DNA of 64,000 nt from Casuarina equisetifolia (taxonomy: Eukaryota > Streptophyta > Magnoliopsida > Fagales > Casuarinaceae). The notes below the pieces were generated by a model. It was not told the origin of the DNA and did no database searches. It saw only the letters and a list, made by a program, of their open reading frames with translations. Positions 1-51,100 of this stretch are shown piece by piece. Both the position numbers and the translations under genes were made by a program. Every line of letters starts with the position of its first letter. The stretch's first letter is position 1. The stretch lies in contig CM052357.1 of NCBI GenBank assembly GCA_028551475.1, positions 23,850,451 to 23,914,450 of the forward strand, in the 5' to 3' direction.

Positions 1-38960
<38,960 letters not shown>

Positions 38961-40289
38961 TAATCCCAGTCTCATATCCCCCTTGTCTTGTGTTCCTAAA
39001 TCCATGAGGCCGTTTAGTTTTTTCCTTTTATGTGCTAACGTAAACCCTCGTCGAATCATTAATGTCAAAAGACAAAAATTAATCAATTAAATTCTGTTAA
39101 AAATTATCTTATTTATGAAAGTGTTCGCATTTCAATGAAAAACTTAGGCAATCACACTTAAATAAAGGGAGACTCTCCCTAGCCTAGTAGTAACTAATTC
39201 ATAACCCCTAATCCAGGAATCCCCTTCCCCTCCTTCGTCTCCATGAGTGAAAAAAAAATGTCCACATTTCTTATGATAATTTGAAGAAAAAAAGTAAATA
39301 TTTTTAATAGTGTCATATAACACTAGATTGCATGCAGATTGTGTCTCTATAATTTCTTCATGTTCAAAATAAATGAATATTAAAAAGGTTTTGAATATAT
39401 ATTTCTTTTATAATATTTTATTATCGTATGCTAATATTAAAATATTCACATATTCTATTAAATCCAATTTATAATAAAGTGAAAATTACATACACATATA
39501 ATTAACATAATTCACTATCGTATTAATAAGTGGGATACATATCATGTCAGATATTTAATTTCTATCACCACATATAATGAATCAGTTAAGTTACATATTA
39601 ATAATATAAGATGAGTATGAGATTTTAATAAGTGACCAAAGAAGAAGAAGTAATATCTTTATTTATTTATTAAAAAAAATTATAAACTCACAACACACTT
39701 AACGTTGAATCTCATAAGAATGGTCTCTCTTTCTAAGCTCAACCTTGATCAACAATCTCACCAGTTGTGGGTTTGAGTCCCCTCTTCTCTTGGAGTGATG
39801 TGTAAAAATCAAAAAGTTTACAATGACAATAATAGCTGGTGTAACGGGCTTTGTCACAAGCAGATCATTATCTTTTAGTTAGAAGTAGGATCCAATGGGT
39901 TATACACATCTGCAGTTGCAGATTGGACACAACGGCTCAGCGAACTTAATTAACATCGTCGAAGGCCCAGTTCGGTTTCTGGAAGAGATATTTGATGGAA
40001 GCTAAACTGGACCCGCAAGTCATTTGCGGAACCCACATTAGGAAATGATTCGACGTCTAAGGCTTCCATCTTATCACTCTTTCTTAATTTTTAGTAACAG
40101 ACCGGTCTGGAAGATGCCAAAGCCGCCAACCATGCGCACCATGTGATTGCCAAAACCATGCCTTCCACGTTCGACAAATAGAGGGTGAGTCATTGCTTGA
40201 AGATTCGGTTTAGGCTACGTAGACCCACGGCGGAGATTTACAAATAGTCAATCCAACTGCGTACGAGAATTACATTAAAAGCGCCAAAA

Positions 40290-42290
40290 TGGATGAAATA
40301 GTTGATTTATTTATTTATTTATTTTTACAATTTATGTGCTAAATTGTAAAGAAAAATAATTTGTTGAATATAATATAAGAGTTTAAGTTATTAAATGAAA
40401 ATATTATCGCTCATAGATTATGTATCTATAAGATGTGTTTTCCCATGTTAGGGGTGAAAAATATGTTCAAACATGTGTTTATCTTAAATTATTAATGCAT
40501 TGATAGGTTGCATTTATCATATATTGAGGCATTTTTCCTTTTTTATGTGTCATTTCAAAAAAATATTGAGCTAAAATTATAAGTAAGAATAAAATAATAA
40601 TTTATGTTTCTATAGTGAAATCCTCTTTTACATGTCATTCTTTGTAGAAAACTTAAGTTGGTTGAAATCAAAAGTATAATGTTTTTTAATCATCATCTTA
40701 AAAACAGAGTCAATAGGTAAAGATAAAATAATAATTTATTAGTTGGTTACAAAATATCAAAAGACGTGATAATTTTAAAATAATAAATAAGATCATTATT
40801 TGATCATTATAAAAAATAAAAATAAAAATAAAAATAAAAAAACTTAAATAAGCCTCATAAGAAAATAGAAAAACAGATTTTGTCAAAAATTGAACTTATA
40901 GTTTTTAGATCAAGTATGTTTTTCATGTAGCTTTATTTTGCTATAAGGATTTTTAAGTTTCATGTTGAATAACTTGATTTTGGGCTATTTCGGTCTTGCT
41001 GGAGTCCACTTATTTCGAATATGTCATGTTTATTACTAAAAGAGTAAGTTACTCTTTTACAAAAATAGAAGAATAAATTTCATACTCCACAAATCATTGG
41101 TATTTTTCTTATTTTGCTATTTTTGCATTTGTTACCCCTTGCCTAGGTCTTCCACCAGTCATATCAATGACATCAAATTGAAATGCAATTTAACATGACT
41201 CGAAGCGTTTACAAAATCATACGAAGTTGGAAAGGCGTTCTATTAACGCGTCCGTCCAGGCCTGCGACGCCATTATCGAAATGCTCAGGAAGTGATCTGA
41301 CATCAAGCCTTCTTATCTGCAAGATTCCAGCCGCCAACCACGTGGATCACGACAGCATCATATCCACGGGTTCCACAATGTTCAATCGATCCAAGTGGAG
41401 GGGATTCATCAATCAAAGACGTCAGTTTTTGTAGTTAAATAGTTGCATGGGCTGCATGGACCCGTGCCGAATTGACCCAGGAAAGCATCAAAATTACTGA
41501 AAATCGATTTGTATTGTTTTTATATTAATTTTGTAATATTTTCTATAGGTAAAATATTATTATATCCTAAAAATCAGTCTTAAATAATAAACTTTATAAT
41601 CCAACATCAAAATCAATATTTTTGAGTCAAACGTCACATCACTCATGGATTATGTATCTTTAAGATACACTTTTCAGAACTCAATGAAACATATTCAAAT
41701 CCAATTGTGTTTAACATTGTCGTTACTTGGGCTTATCATGTATTTTCTTCTTTTACAAACTAGTTTTAAAGGAGAAAATATATTTGTAACAAAAATAAAT
41801 TATTGTGCCTAAATTAGATGGTCGATTCATCTCTTACTTGTCATTACTTTTATAGTTTTTAACATATTTGGGTTAAAAGAATTTAGATGCTAAACTTCTC
41901 AATATATGTTTCTTAGCTTATATTTATTATATATGAGTTGAGTGAAATATAAGACGTTTTCACGAGAAAATAAATGATATTTTTATTCTCTTAACAAAAG
42001 TAGAGAAGGTAATATGAAAGAAAATTCATTTGCTTATAAATTTTAAGTAAAATTTAGAAGTTTTAAACGTTCATTTTTTTATTATATAGTATTTTTGTAA
42101 TGCTGGGACATACCTTTGCGATTATGTACTTTAATTTTTATTAATTCAATTTACATTTTCACAAAAAAAAAAGAGTAATTTGTTCAACCGACAAAATCAA
42201 TCATCAAATTTTGTTGTTTAGTGATTTATGCATTTGTTACACGATGCCTAGTTCTCCACTAATTGAATCAATCGTGTTTTCCGTCGTAGA
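40290..42290. repeat. Two diverged direct copies of an AT-rich dispersed repeat
   Basis: Copy one spans roughly 40,290-41,170 and copy two roughly 41,500-42,290. Shared landmarks in the same order: TCATAGATTATGTATCTATA at 40,411 against TCATGGATTATGTATCTTTA at 41,643; then ATGTTCAAA against ATATTCAAA and TTATCAT; and, at the far end, TGCATTTGTTAC followed by TGCCTAG at 41,124 and 42,229 (TTGCCTAG against ATGCCTAG). Spacing is 1,232 bp at one landmark and 1,105 bp at the other, so indels have accumulated. This is probably a transposon remnant present twice. Confidence 0.55.
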
Positions 42291-44810
42291 AGAAGCAAAC
42301 ATCGTGCGCGTCTCTTCTTTTTTGATATTATTAGCCTTGTCTTCTTCGTTAATATAAAGATTAAACACATGGTTTCTATTGAATTGGATTAAACAGACCG
42401 GAAGACTTTTCCCCGACGTTGATGGCTGACGATTGATGTAGGTTCGACCCGTGTGAAAATTAAATGTCCGGCCACCGAACTCGCTGGCAGGTATCAGCCA
42501 AGCCATGACCAAATGGACAGTGACAAAAGTTTCGAGGGCAGGAGGGTGCAGCGGGACAAGCGATACGACGACTGGTCGGCCTGAAGAGACAACAATGGGG
42601 CATAAAGGACTTGGACGGGCAATAAAATAGAAGAAACACCAATAGCCGTGGAAAAGGAGGCGGGGTTCAAGATCCTGTCCGCCGACCCCGATGGATTCGT
42701 CGCAGAAGTCTACACGTAATATTTATGACTCGAATGAGATGGCTTACGCCGCAGTCTCCGTTGGCCGTGTCGCGCATGCGCATCAGAGTTGGGACTACGT
42801 GACAGCCGTATCTGAGCGCGATAGATTTGAGCCAGTTTCATGTACACACACGAGGAAAAAGTGGTAACCAAGGCGCAAGCGGAACTTTGCTGTCATTAAA
42901 TCTTTCATATGCATTACAGGCAGACAACAAAGATACTGTAAAGAGATTACTGAAGATTTTGTATGCTTTATAGATTAGATTAATCTAATATGGAAGTAAC
43001 GGTATAAATATAATATTACTTAATTTATGTTTCGAATTTTTAGAGTTTCATATTTATATTTGTCCTGATATTTACGAGCAATATGTCCTGAGCAAAAGGG
43101 GCCGTTGGATCAAGAGATGGGTTCATCGTTCTAACCTTTTCAAGCAATTATATTGGTCCCAAAAGGGAGCCAACCCAAGCCGGGTTCACTGATTGCATGA
43201 TTGCATCATTGTCATACATGTGGATACCCAAAGCTTGGGGATCAAAGAAGCCCCGTGGTGGGGCCAGGTCTTTGGGCTAACGTTATCGCATTGACTGCAC
43301 GAACTGCGAGGCTTCTTGTCTGACCATCATCATGACAAAGAGCACACCAGAATCTGATGATCAGAGGGTCAGATGCCCACTTTGGAACCGCTTGATTCCG
43401 TCTAAAGATCACAGGCGTGACAGTTTAAAATTTAAACGAACAGGAATTGAGATTGCCTTATTCTTCTCCTTTACCCTCTACTGGCGTGTACGTCTACTTA
43501 CAAAGGATTTTAAGGTTAAAAGAAATGGGAACTTTTGATTTGATGCGTTAATCGGCCTTTCCAAAACTTCCATTTGAGTGTGGAAAAACAATAAAGGAGA
43601 AGAAGAAAAGTAAAAGCTAAATGTACATAAAGAAATATTAAACTTTAAAGGGTGCTTGAAGTAGCTTCAAGCTCAAGATTTTGCTTGGTTCTTATTAAAC
43701 AAATCACGAGTAGATACTTATACATTTTGTCGAAACTACCGTCGAACTGTTGCATGGCAGGCATGTGTCATGCTTAGGAAAATGGTATCAAACGAGGACC
43801 TTGTACAATTTTCCCCGCCAAAACATTATAAATAGAAATGTTTTACTAGGAAAATAAGATAATCAAACAATAAACGCCATCCACACAAAAATACCAAATT
43901 TTTGAATGATTCAATAAGAACATCCATAATAAAATAATCTTTTTATTTTTTATTTTAAATAGAAGAACTACAATTTAACACAATTACCATGCTCCCCTGT
44001 ACTAATTTTGACCTTGGACGTAAGAACAAACTGTCGCTGCACATTCATCGATAATCCGTCTTGTCGGAAAGCATAAGAAACCAAATCCGAACGCAACTGC
44101 GCGAAGAACGCCGAGAGAACATCGTACGGGGGGTGAAGGTAGCCCCCACGGCGCAAGTGGTCCTTTGCCAACCAGTGGGTACCTGACTGTGACGATGTTT
44201 CGGCTACAACAACGTTATGATTGCCTCATAGTTAATACCTGTACCAAAGACGAGCAAATGATTAATCGAATTAGAGAATGCATGTGATTGATTTCCTACT
44301 CGCAAAAGGAAATGGGTGAGGTGTCGGACGTAACATGGGCACGGCCTCGCTTTATTCACTCGACAGTGTTTGCTTTTGGCCCTGTTGACTGGAGTGTATT
44401 CCTCACGCCATCTCCATCGACTTCCTCTTGCTGCATGTCTTACGTCGTGTTTCCTGTGCGAGCTTCGAATCTTTGTTTTAAGACAACTTTCATTTGAACT
44501 TGTTGTCTGGGTGGGAAGTTTTTGATCAAACCCTCCAAAAGAAAAAAGAAGCAAAGATTCGAAGCTCAATCCGGATTGAAATTTGAAGAGTTCTTGTCAA
44601 AAGTGATCGAGAAGCAAGCTACATTCTTGGGTCAAAATTAATATCTTAATCTTCCTTAGACGTGAAAGAGAATAAGTTCAAATATTTTACCAGGTTTTTA
44701 ATACAATGATAAACTATGTGAAGCGACACAATAAGGTTCAGACTTTGTTTCGACAAGTGTAGTTATCGGAGGGAGATGGGGTTAAGAGGGGCAAGGGAAG
44801 AAGGAGGAGG

Positions 44811-45015
44811 CACGTGAGAGGGGGCGCATCACGTGTCGAAGAAGAATCTATCCCTTGCTTGTCGGAGGAGAGCGAGTAGGTCCACTCGTTTGGGCCCGCA
44901 AGTGGAGTGCTCTTTCGGTATGCTTTCTTTATCGAGGACCCAAATATTCTCCATCAGCTTCTGTCACGTCAGACATGACTCGGGTGACGACCACGCCGCG
45001 ATCTCTGACGTAAAA
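44811..45015. promoter_or_regulatory. Cluster of ACGT-core (G-box/ABRE, TGACG) motifs upstream of Dof
   Basis: CACGTG occurs at 44811-44816 and again at 44830-44835. TCACGTCA follows near 44,964-44,971 and CTGACGTAA near 45,005-45,013. These are cores bound by plant bZIP and bHLH factors. They sit about 450-650 bp upstream of the Dof ATG, so they lie in its likely promoter. Function is inferred from motif identity only. Confidence 0.45.
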
Positions 45016-45297
45016 CTCCTACGATCACCATCTAACCGTTAAGTTTTCTCCACCTCCACCAGCCAAAAGAGGTATGATGAGATAAGGGCCGTCGATTTTG
45101 TCAGGAGAGGTTTAGTCAAGCTGAGGTAATGTGTGGGGTCGGTGTTGGGGGCACTGGAGTACAGTAGGGCCCACAGATGTTTCCACCGACGGTGTATAGA
45201 CGTAGCTGCAGAATAGAGCTGCTCTCGTAGACTCACCTTTTTCTTCCTTCTTATTCCCCAGCCCGAGCAAGCCTCCAAGCCCACAGACCACTCTCCA

Positions 45298-45459
45298 GTG
45301 TCTCACTCAGTCTCCCCCTTTACTCCCTCCTTCCTCCTTCTCCTCTCTTTCTCCGGTGGGCGCACATACTTCATACGCAGAAGAACTGAGAGAGCTCCGA
45401 GGAGTTTTCTGAGTAACAGCGTCCGGAGGAGCTGTTTCCGGTGGCTGGGTGTTCGTTTA
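45298..45459 (+). promoter_or_regulatory. Pyrimidine-rich 5' leader of the Dof gene
   Basis: CT-rich sequence (CTCCCTCCTTCCTCCTTCTC and similar) precedes the Dof start codon. It stays open in the Dof frame back to 45298, but contains no in-frame ATG upstream of 45460, so it is read as untranslated leader. The transcription start is not determined. Confidence 0.4.
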
Positions 45460-46800
45460 ATGGGTCTAACTTCTTTGCAAGTTTGCATGGATTCTTCTGA
45501 CTGGCTACAGGTACGTCATGCACTTGAAACTTCCGCGGTAATATCCCTCATGTCGTATTTTAATATCTTCAAGAATGAGCAGAAAGCCATTTTGAATTGT
45601 AATGCTGCAATTATGTAGAGTAATTTTATAGCAGAGCCCCATTAAGTAGAGAGAAAATGGAATTATATTACACGATTAGAACTGTAATGCAAGTTTGCCT
45701 CCGAACCCCGTGAAAAGAGTAAGAATCGAGTTATATTATTAGACTTATCACCTGCAATCTCATTCAGACATTCTCATTGACATCTGAAAGGACAAGGAAT
45801 ATCTGGTCCTTCTCTTCGTTTGATATCTGGAAGGAGACAGAATGTCCTGTCTTTGCATTAGTATTTTGATGACACTCTGACAGGTTTCCTTTATTTTTAT
45901 TTTTTCTCTTGATGTCAGGGCTCGATTCACGATGATTCTGGAATGAATTCTTCTTCGCCATCTGGTGACATGCTCACATGCTCAAGGCCCTTGATAGAGA
46001 GGCGGCTGAGGCCACAGCATGACCAGGCTCTGAAGTGCCCAAGGTGTGAATCAACCCACACGAAGTTTTGCTACTACAACAACTATAGCCTGTCTCAGCC
46101 GAGGTACTTCTGCAAGACTTGCAGAAGGTATTGGACCAAAGGCGGCACCCTGAGGAACATTCCTGTGGGTGGTGGCTGCAGGAAGAACAAGAAGGTTTCT
46201 GCTAAAAAGACGAATGATCAACCGATGAATCAGAATCACCCCGGATCATCATCGTCTCACAATCCAACCGATCTTCATCTTGCTTTCCCGGAGGCCCAAC
46301 TTTCTCACCTCACCAATATCCTTGGCTCCCATGGTACACTGACGAACCCTAACTTCATGGACACCAGATACCATGGAATGCTCGAGAACCCCAGGCCGAT
46401 CGATTTCATGGAGAGTAAGCTGGAGGCTGTTGTTGGGAATTCCAGGAACTATGATTTCATGGGGAGTGGAGACATGGGAATGGTCGGTAGCCTGGGAGAT
46501 CTGAGTGGTCATGCATTGGCTCCGAACTTCCATACTCTCTGCTCTCCTTTTGGAATGTCCCTCGATGGGAACAATGGCGCTTTCATGGACACCTGCCAGA
46601 GGTTGATGCTTCCATATGATGCAAACGAGGACCACAATGCTATGGATGTGAAGCCAAACACCAGGCTCTTGTCCCTTGATTGGCAAGACCAAGGTTGTTC
46701 CGATGCCGGCAAAGATTCTCTTGTGTACCTCAACAGTCTCGGATCGTGGACCGGCATGATGAGTGGCTACGGACCGTCTACAACAAACCCATTGGTCTGA
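45460..46800 (+). CDS. Dof zinc-finger transcription factor, Dof5.6/HCA2 type
   Basis: A plant-specific transcription factor that binds AAAG elements in the nucleus. There are two exons, 45460-45510 and 45919-46800, with a GT(ACGT)-AG intron after CAG of codon 17. Together they encode 310 residues ending in TGA at 46798-46800. The first exon reads [17 protein letters not shown], a conserved N-terminus in the Dof5.6/HCA2 group. The Dof domain runs from about residue 57 to 108. Its zinc ligands are Cys57, Cys60, Cys82 and Cys85 (CX2CX21CX2C), followed by [20 protein letters not shown] and a basic KNKK stretch. The C-terminal part is rich in Gly, Asn, Met and Ser, as in other Dof activators. HCA2/Dof5.6 relatives promote vascular cambium activity; a role here is inferred from similarity only. 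Exact orthology is not settled. Confidence 0.95.
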
Positions 46801-48111
46801 GCCATTCTGAGTCCTCATCCACGGCCAAACCTCCACCTACCATGATGGATTTAGTCTAGATTATCCAACTAGTGCATGTAAGGAAAGGTTGTCTTTTTCG
46901 TGTTTCTTTCCATGGAGGCGGTCTCCCGTATCTGTTGATTCGATGAGCGGTGTGAATGAGAAGCATGAGGGTCCAAAAACGACTGCCCAAGCCCCCTGCT
47001 GTTGGCTTTTGTAATTTTATATTCCTTATCTCTTTGTTCCATTTGTTGTCTTGTGTGTAAGACATTCAAATCTCTAGGATTTTGTTGTAATACCGAGGAG
47101 GATATAGGAGTGCTTTTTCAGCTTAAAAATATGCGTAATAGTACTTAGTTTATCTTTGTATGCTGCCGTGTCTTTTGCGTTTGGTAAGTGATTAGGCTAT
47201 TCTTCGTACAACACTTTCAACCAAGGAGTGAAAAAGTAGGGTTTTCAGGAAAAGCAAACATTCATCTTGTGTTGCGTGTCTTTGCCATGTGGCGCCACTA
47301 GAATTTCTATGTTTATTGCTTGTGTTAACGTGTTGGCGACTCAAAGTCGGCATCAATGGCGCCAGGAAAGTACATAGCGTTGGGAGATGGCACCAATGAA
47401 CGATGATCTTTGTGGTTTAGGATAAGAAATTTTTAAATTTTTAAATACATAATTTATTTATATTGTGATCTGAAAATGATATGTTAAAGTCTTTCATCAA
47501 TTATTTTTCCAGTAAACCATTGGTTCAATTTTACTTGTCCCATGTTGTTTTGCCTGAAAACTTCCGACATAGATTGTTGCTCTTTATTTAGTCATTTTCA
47601 AAAACATTAAAACATCCCTTTTTTTAAGCATTGCATAATTACATGAATCGTCAAAAATAAGATATTTTCGAAGAATAATTCCAAATCAAATAATTGTTGT
47701 TGACGGACATGTGACTCATTTAGTAACTCGTGTTGATTGTAATTAAATATCTTATGTTGGACCCCAATTTTCTAAAAAAAATAAAAAGAAAAATGCCAAA
47801 ACATGAAAAAAAAAAAAAAAGGCTCTGATAAAAGCCTGGCCTAATTTCCATGGATATCCGAGTAACTGGGCCAAATTAAAGCCTGTTTGCGGTCCCCCGG
47901 TTACACGAACGCGCCTCATAAACAAGATTTCGCGGGTGGCGACAGATGGGTTAATGTCTAGAGGACCCGCCAAGTGCTCGACTGAATTCGGCTGAGAGCT
48001 TCCTGAGAGCGGCTACTCTTACTCGAGGGAGAAATCCAGGGGGAAGACTTCGAAAACTCTCAGGCGCAAAGAGAGGAAGAAGAAACCAACTCTTCTGCGC
48101 CATCACTTAAG
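46801..48111. other. Dof 3' UTR, intergenic spacer and 5' leader of the carrier gene
   Basis: The Dof 3' UTR probably ends around 47,100. From about 47,170 to 47,980 there is AT-rich spacer with a run of 17 A near 47,804-47,820 and no supported gene. From about 47,990 GC content rises into the leader of the mitochondrial carrier gene. Confidence 0.5.
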
Positions 48112-51100
48112 ATGGCCGATTCCTGGAAGAACCAAATGTTCGCGACACATGCCGTCGCTGGTATCGCGTCCGTGACATTAGGCACAGCTCTCACTTACCC
48201 TCTCGATACCGTCAAAGTCCTTTTGCAGGTTCTCCGTCTTTCATCTACGTGCATTTCACATAATTTTGAAACATTGCTTGGTTACTAGGCGGACACCAAA
48301 CTTCGCGCTTCACTTCAGTTTGATGTTTCACTTGTTAAGCTCTACATTTTAATCAGTGGAAATTTAACACACCAGTATCCTTATTTCGGTCTTCATGATT
48401 TTCTGTGATGTGATGAACAGGTTGGTTCAGGTTCCGGTAAGCAGTTGACTGCTGCTCAGATTTTAGATAGAGTTCGATCTTTATCTGGAAATTCAGGTGA
48501 CTTTTCTACATTGATTTCCTCCCCCCCCCCCCCCCCCCCCCCCCGGAATGCTCTAATTCAACGTATGACTAGCTGGCTAATATGTAGAGAGTGGCATATG
48601 ATGGTCACTTTGAGTTGTTATGAAATTTTGGCTTCATTGTTGTTTTGGGCTTGGTAATATGACTTCAGGTTCAGTAATTTAATTTTTTTCTTATGTTACG
48701 GAAAATTCAAATTACATTTCACTTTTGAAGGAGTATGAAACGGTTAGTGGATCATGGAGAAAAAAAAGTTCTTGTTCTTTATTTTGTTTCTCAACCATCG
48801 TATTTCCCTACTGGTGTATGTGCTTTTGTATGTGCACGTTTGTGGTAATGTTGTTCAGACTTTCATCTTCAAGTTGTATGTGAATGAACTTGAGAGAATG
48901 GTAATGTTCGGCATGTGATTCTGGGAACCATGCCTAAGAGTGCTGGATTGTTTCCTCATGATAGCATTGCACCAAGGACATGCTCATTAATTTTTGAATG
49001 TTGTTGGATTATCATGCAGAAGTTTCATTCCTTTGATGCTTTCATTGTTGTGGTGAGAACGATATCACCAATAAAATTGGGAAATGCTAAACTTTACATA
49101 AAGTGCCATTGCATATTGATTTTCTTTTTGGTATTTCTAAATCCTATTTCTTTCTCCATGCCTTATTGATCCTTCTAGGAATTCCTTCTCTTGTCAGTTA
49201 CAAATGTCCTTTTCTCCCTCTCTTCTTTCTTCATAACTTTATCTTCTATGATCTTTTGCTTGTCTTGAATATTGTAGGTCTGTACAGTGGTTTTGGATGG
49301 TTGGCTTTCGGGAGAATTTTTGGTGTTGGAGCTCGCTTTGGGGTCTATGAAGTGTTAACAGCTTTTTACAAAGGTATTCTTTGTCAGTTTTCTCATGTTT
49401 AGGTTGAGAAAGTAGCACCACTTAGTATTATCATAATTATATGAAAAATATCTCTTCATATGGTAAGTGTATTACATTATTCTATGTCTGGAAGCTGCTA
49501 GTTTGCATGAAATGGACAGATTTAGGTCAAAACCCGTTTTGGTCCCTTCTAATTTGACGTTTCTGCCATTTGGTCCTCAAAGTTTAAATTTCATCGATCT
49601 ATTCTCTCAAATTTGTGTTTGTGGTGTCATTTTATGATTCCATGTGCACAAAAATTAACCAAAAGAAATTTGGGAAAAGTGGAATACATTTCAACTCATG
49701 CATGGTTTGTGACATTTAACTAAGGGAAATTATTTTTTTTTATGTGAAAAGGTTTCATACACAACAAATAAAAACTTGGACCAAATTGACTAAATCGACC
49801 AGGAACCAAATATTGAAGGACCAAAATTAGATTTTAGGCACGTTTGTCTGTATGGAGAGATGGAAAGTATCAATAATCTTAAAGACAAAAAAATTGGGGT
49901 ATTTAAGATAGAAGAATTCAAAATTTATCTCAAAGCAAGTGAAGGGATGAAATATTAGATTGCTGAAAGCAATTCTGTTGAAGGGATTTTTGTCTTGGAT
50001 AGATCAAAGGACATAGACTTCTATTGACAATATACCTGATTTATGCTTTTTACTTGATTCCATGCTTGAAAAGGTCTGAGCTTTGACTAGTTTTCTTGGG
50101 GACGTTAGTGAGCCCTAACTAATTAGGATCCTCTTTACCCTTTGGAAAGGATGGAGATAGTTCAATATACAGCACCGCATAAGTTTGCAAAGTTTTAAAG
50201 GGTAGAAAATTATATAAAAAATGAAAATTAATTTAGAACGTAGCTAAAACCTAATCTAGAACGGTCAATGCAAGGACAATGTAACAGCTGAGCTTTAGGT
50301 TTGGAGGCCAATTGGGTTTGACCGTCAACATTTAGATGGTCTGTGATGGAATCTTTCATTAAGTTCCAAGCTTTCCCTACAAAGTCGTCTAGAATTTCCT
50401 TATGAACTTAGATCCCGGCTAGAAACATTGGACAATGTTTGGTGTGTGATATCACACTTCGAAAAAGAATTCAGCAATATTTGTAGCATGAGGAGTCTCC
50501 AAATTATGGTTTGTTCTCCAAATTCGAAGCATGCATTTGGATTGTCTGGCGTGTATGGTGTGTGTGTGTGTGTGTGTATGTACTACTTTGTGAAATTTAT
50601 TCTTGCAAGCATTCAATCCATAGCTTCCAACAAAAAGAAATTAAAAAAAAAATCTTTGCAGATGGGCGAGAGGACACTTCTATCTCTGTCTCTGAGGCCC
50701 TCATAGCTGGTGTTGCTGCTGGTGCCACAGAATCACTCATAAGCTCTCCATTTGAACTTATAAAACTTCGTGAGCAGGTCAAATCTGCTTCCCGGATTCC
50801 AAGTTCTGCCTCTGTTACAGAAAAGAGAGCCATTTCACCTTTGATTACAAAATTGCTACATGGATACTCTCCAGACAAGAAGGCATTGAACCATTCTGTT
50901 GGCCTTTTGTCCACCCTCGGAACCAAACATCCCAATATGAAGGGCGCATTACAGGAGTACCCATGGATGATTACAGGATCTGGGAGGGCACCATCTGTCT
51001 GTGAGGTTAGGAGGCCATCAGACATTGTCTCTTTGGAAGGTCCGGGTGCATTCTGGAAAGGTCTTCGTTCAGGAGTTGTTCGAGATTCTGTTTTCAGTGG

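Larger units (their letters stand above)
38961..45297. other. Intergenic region between divergent ATM and Dof genes
   Basis: About 6.3 kb with no gene I can support. Very AT-rich stretches (39,050-39,750, 40,290-41,130, 41,500-42,230, 43,850-43,980) alternate with GC-richer islands (39,840-40,260, 41,180-41,470, 42,280-42,870, 43,080-43,530, 44,000-44,570, 44,740-45,300). The AT-rich parts contain a duplicated segment (separate entry). The last island is the Dof promoter and 5' UTR. Open frames in the islands match nothing I know, lack splice support and do not look like proteins. Confidence 0.7.

Noticed and set aside
42237-42512. 91-codon minus-strand open frame in a GC-rich intergenic island
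   Set aside because: No recognisable domain, no splice partners, and no clear similarity to its surroundings or to a known family.
45298-45459. In-frame upstream extension of the Dof protein
   Set aside because: There is no ATG upstream in this frame, and [12 protein letters not shown] at 45460 is the conserved N-terminus of the group.
46249-46836. 195-codon minus-strand open frame
   Set aside because: Antisense shadow of the second Dof exon.
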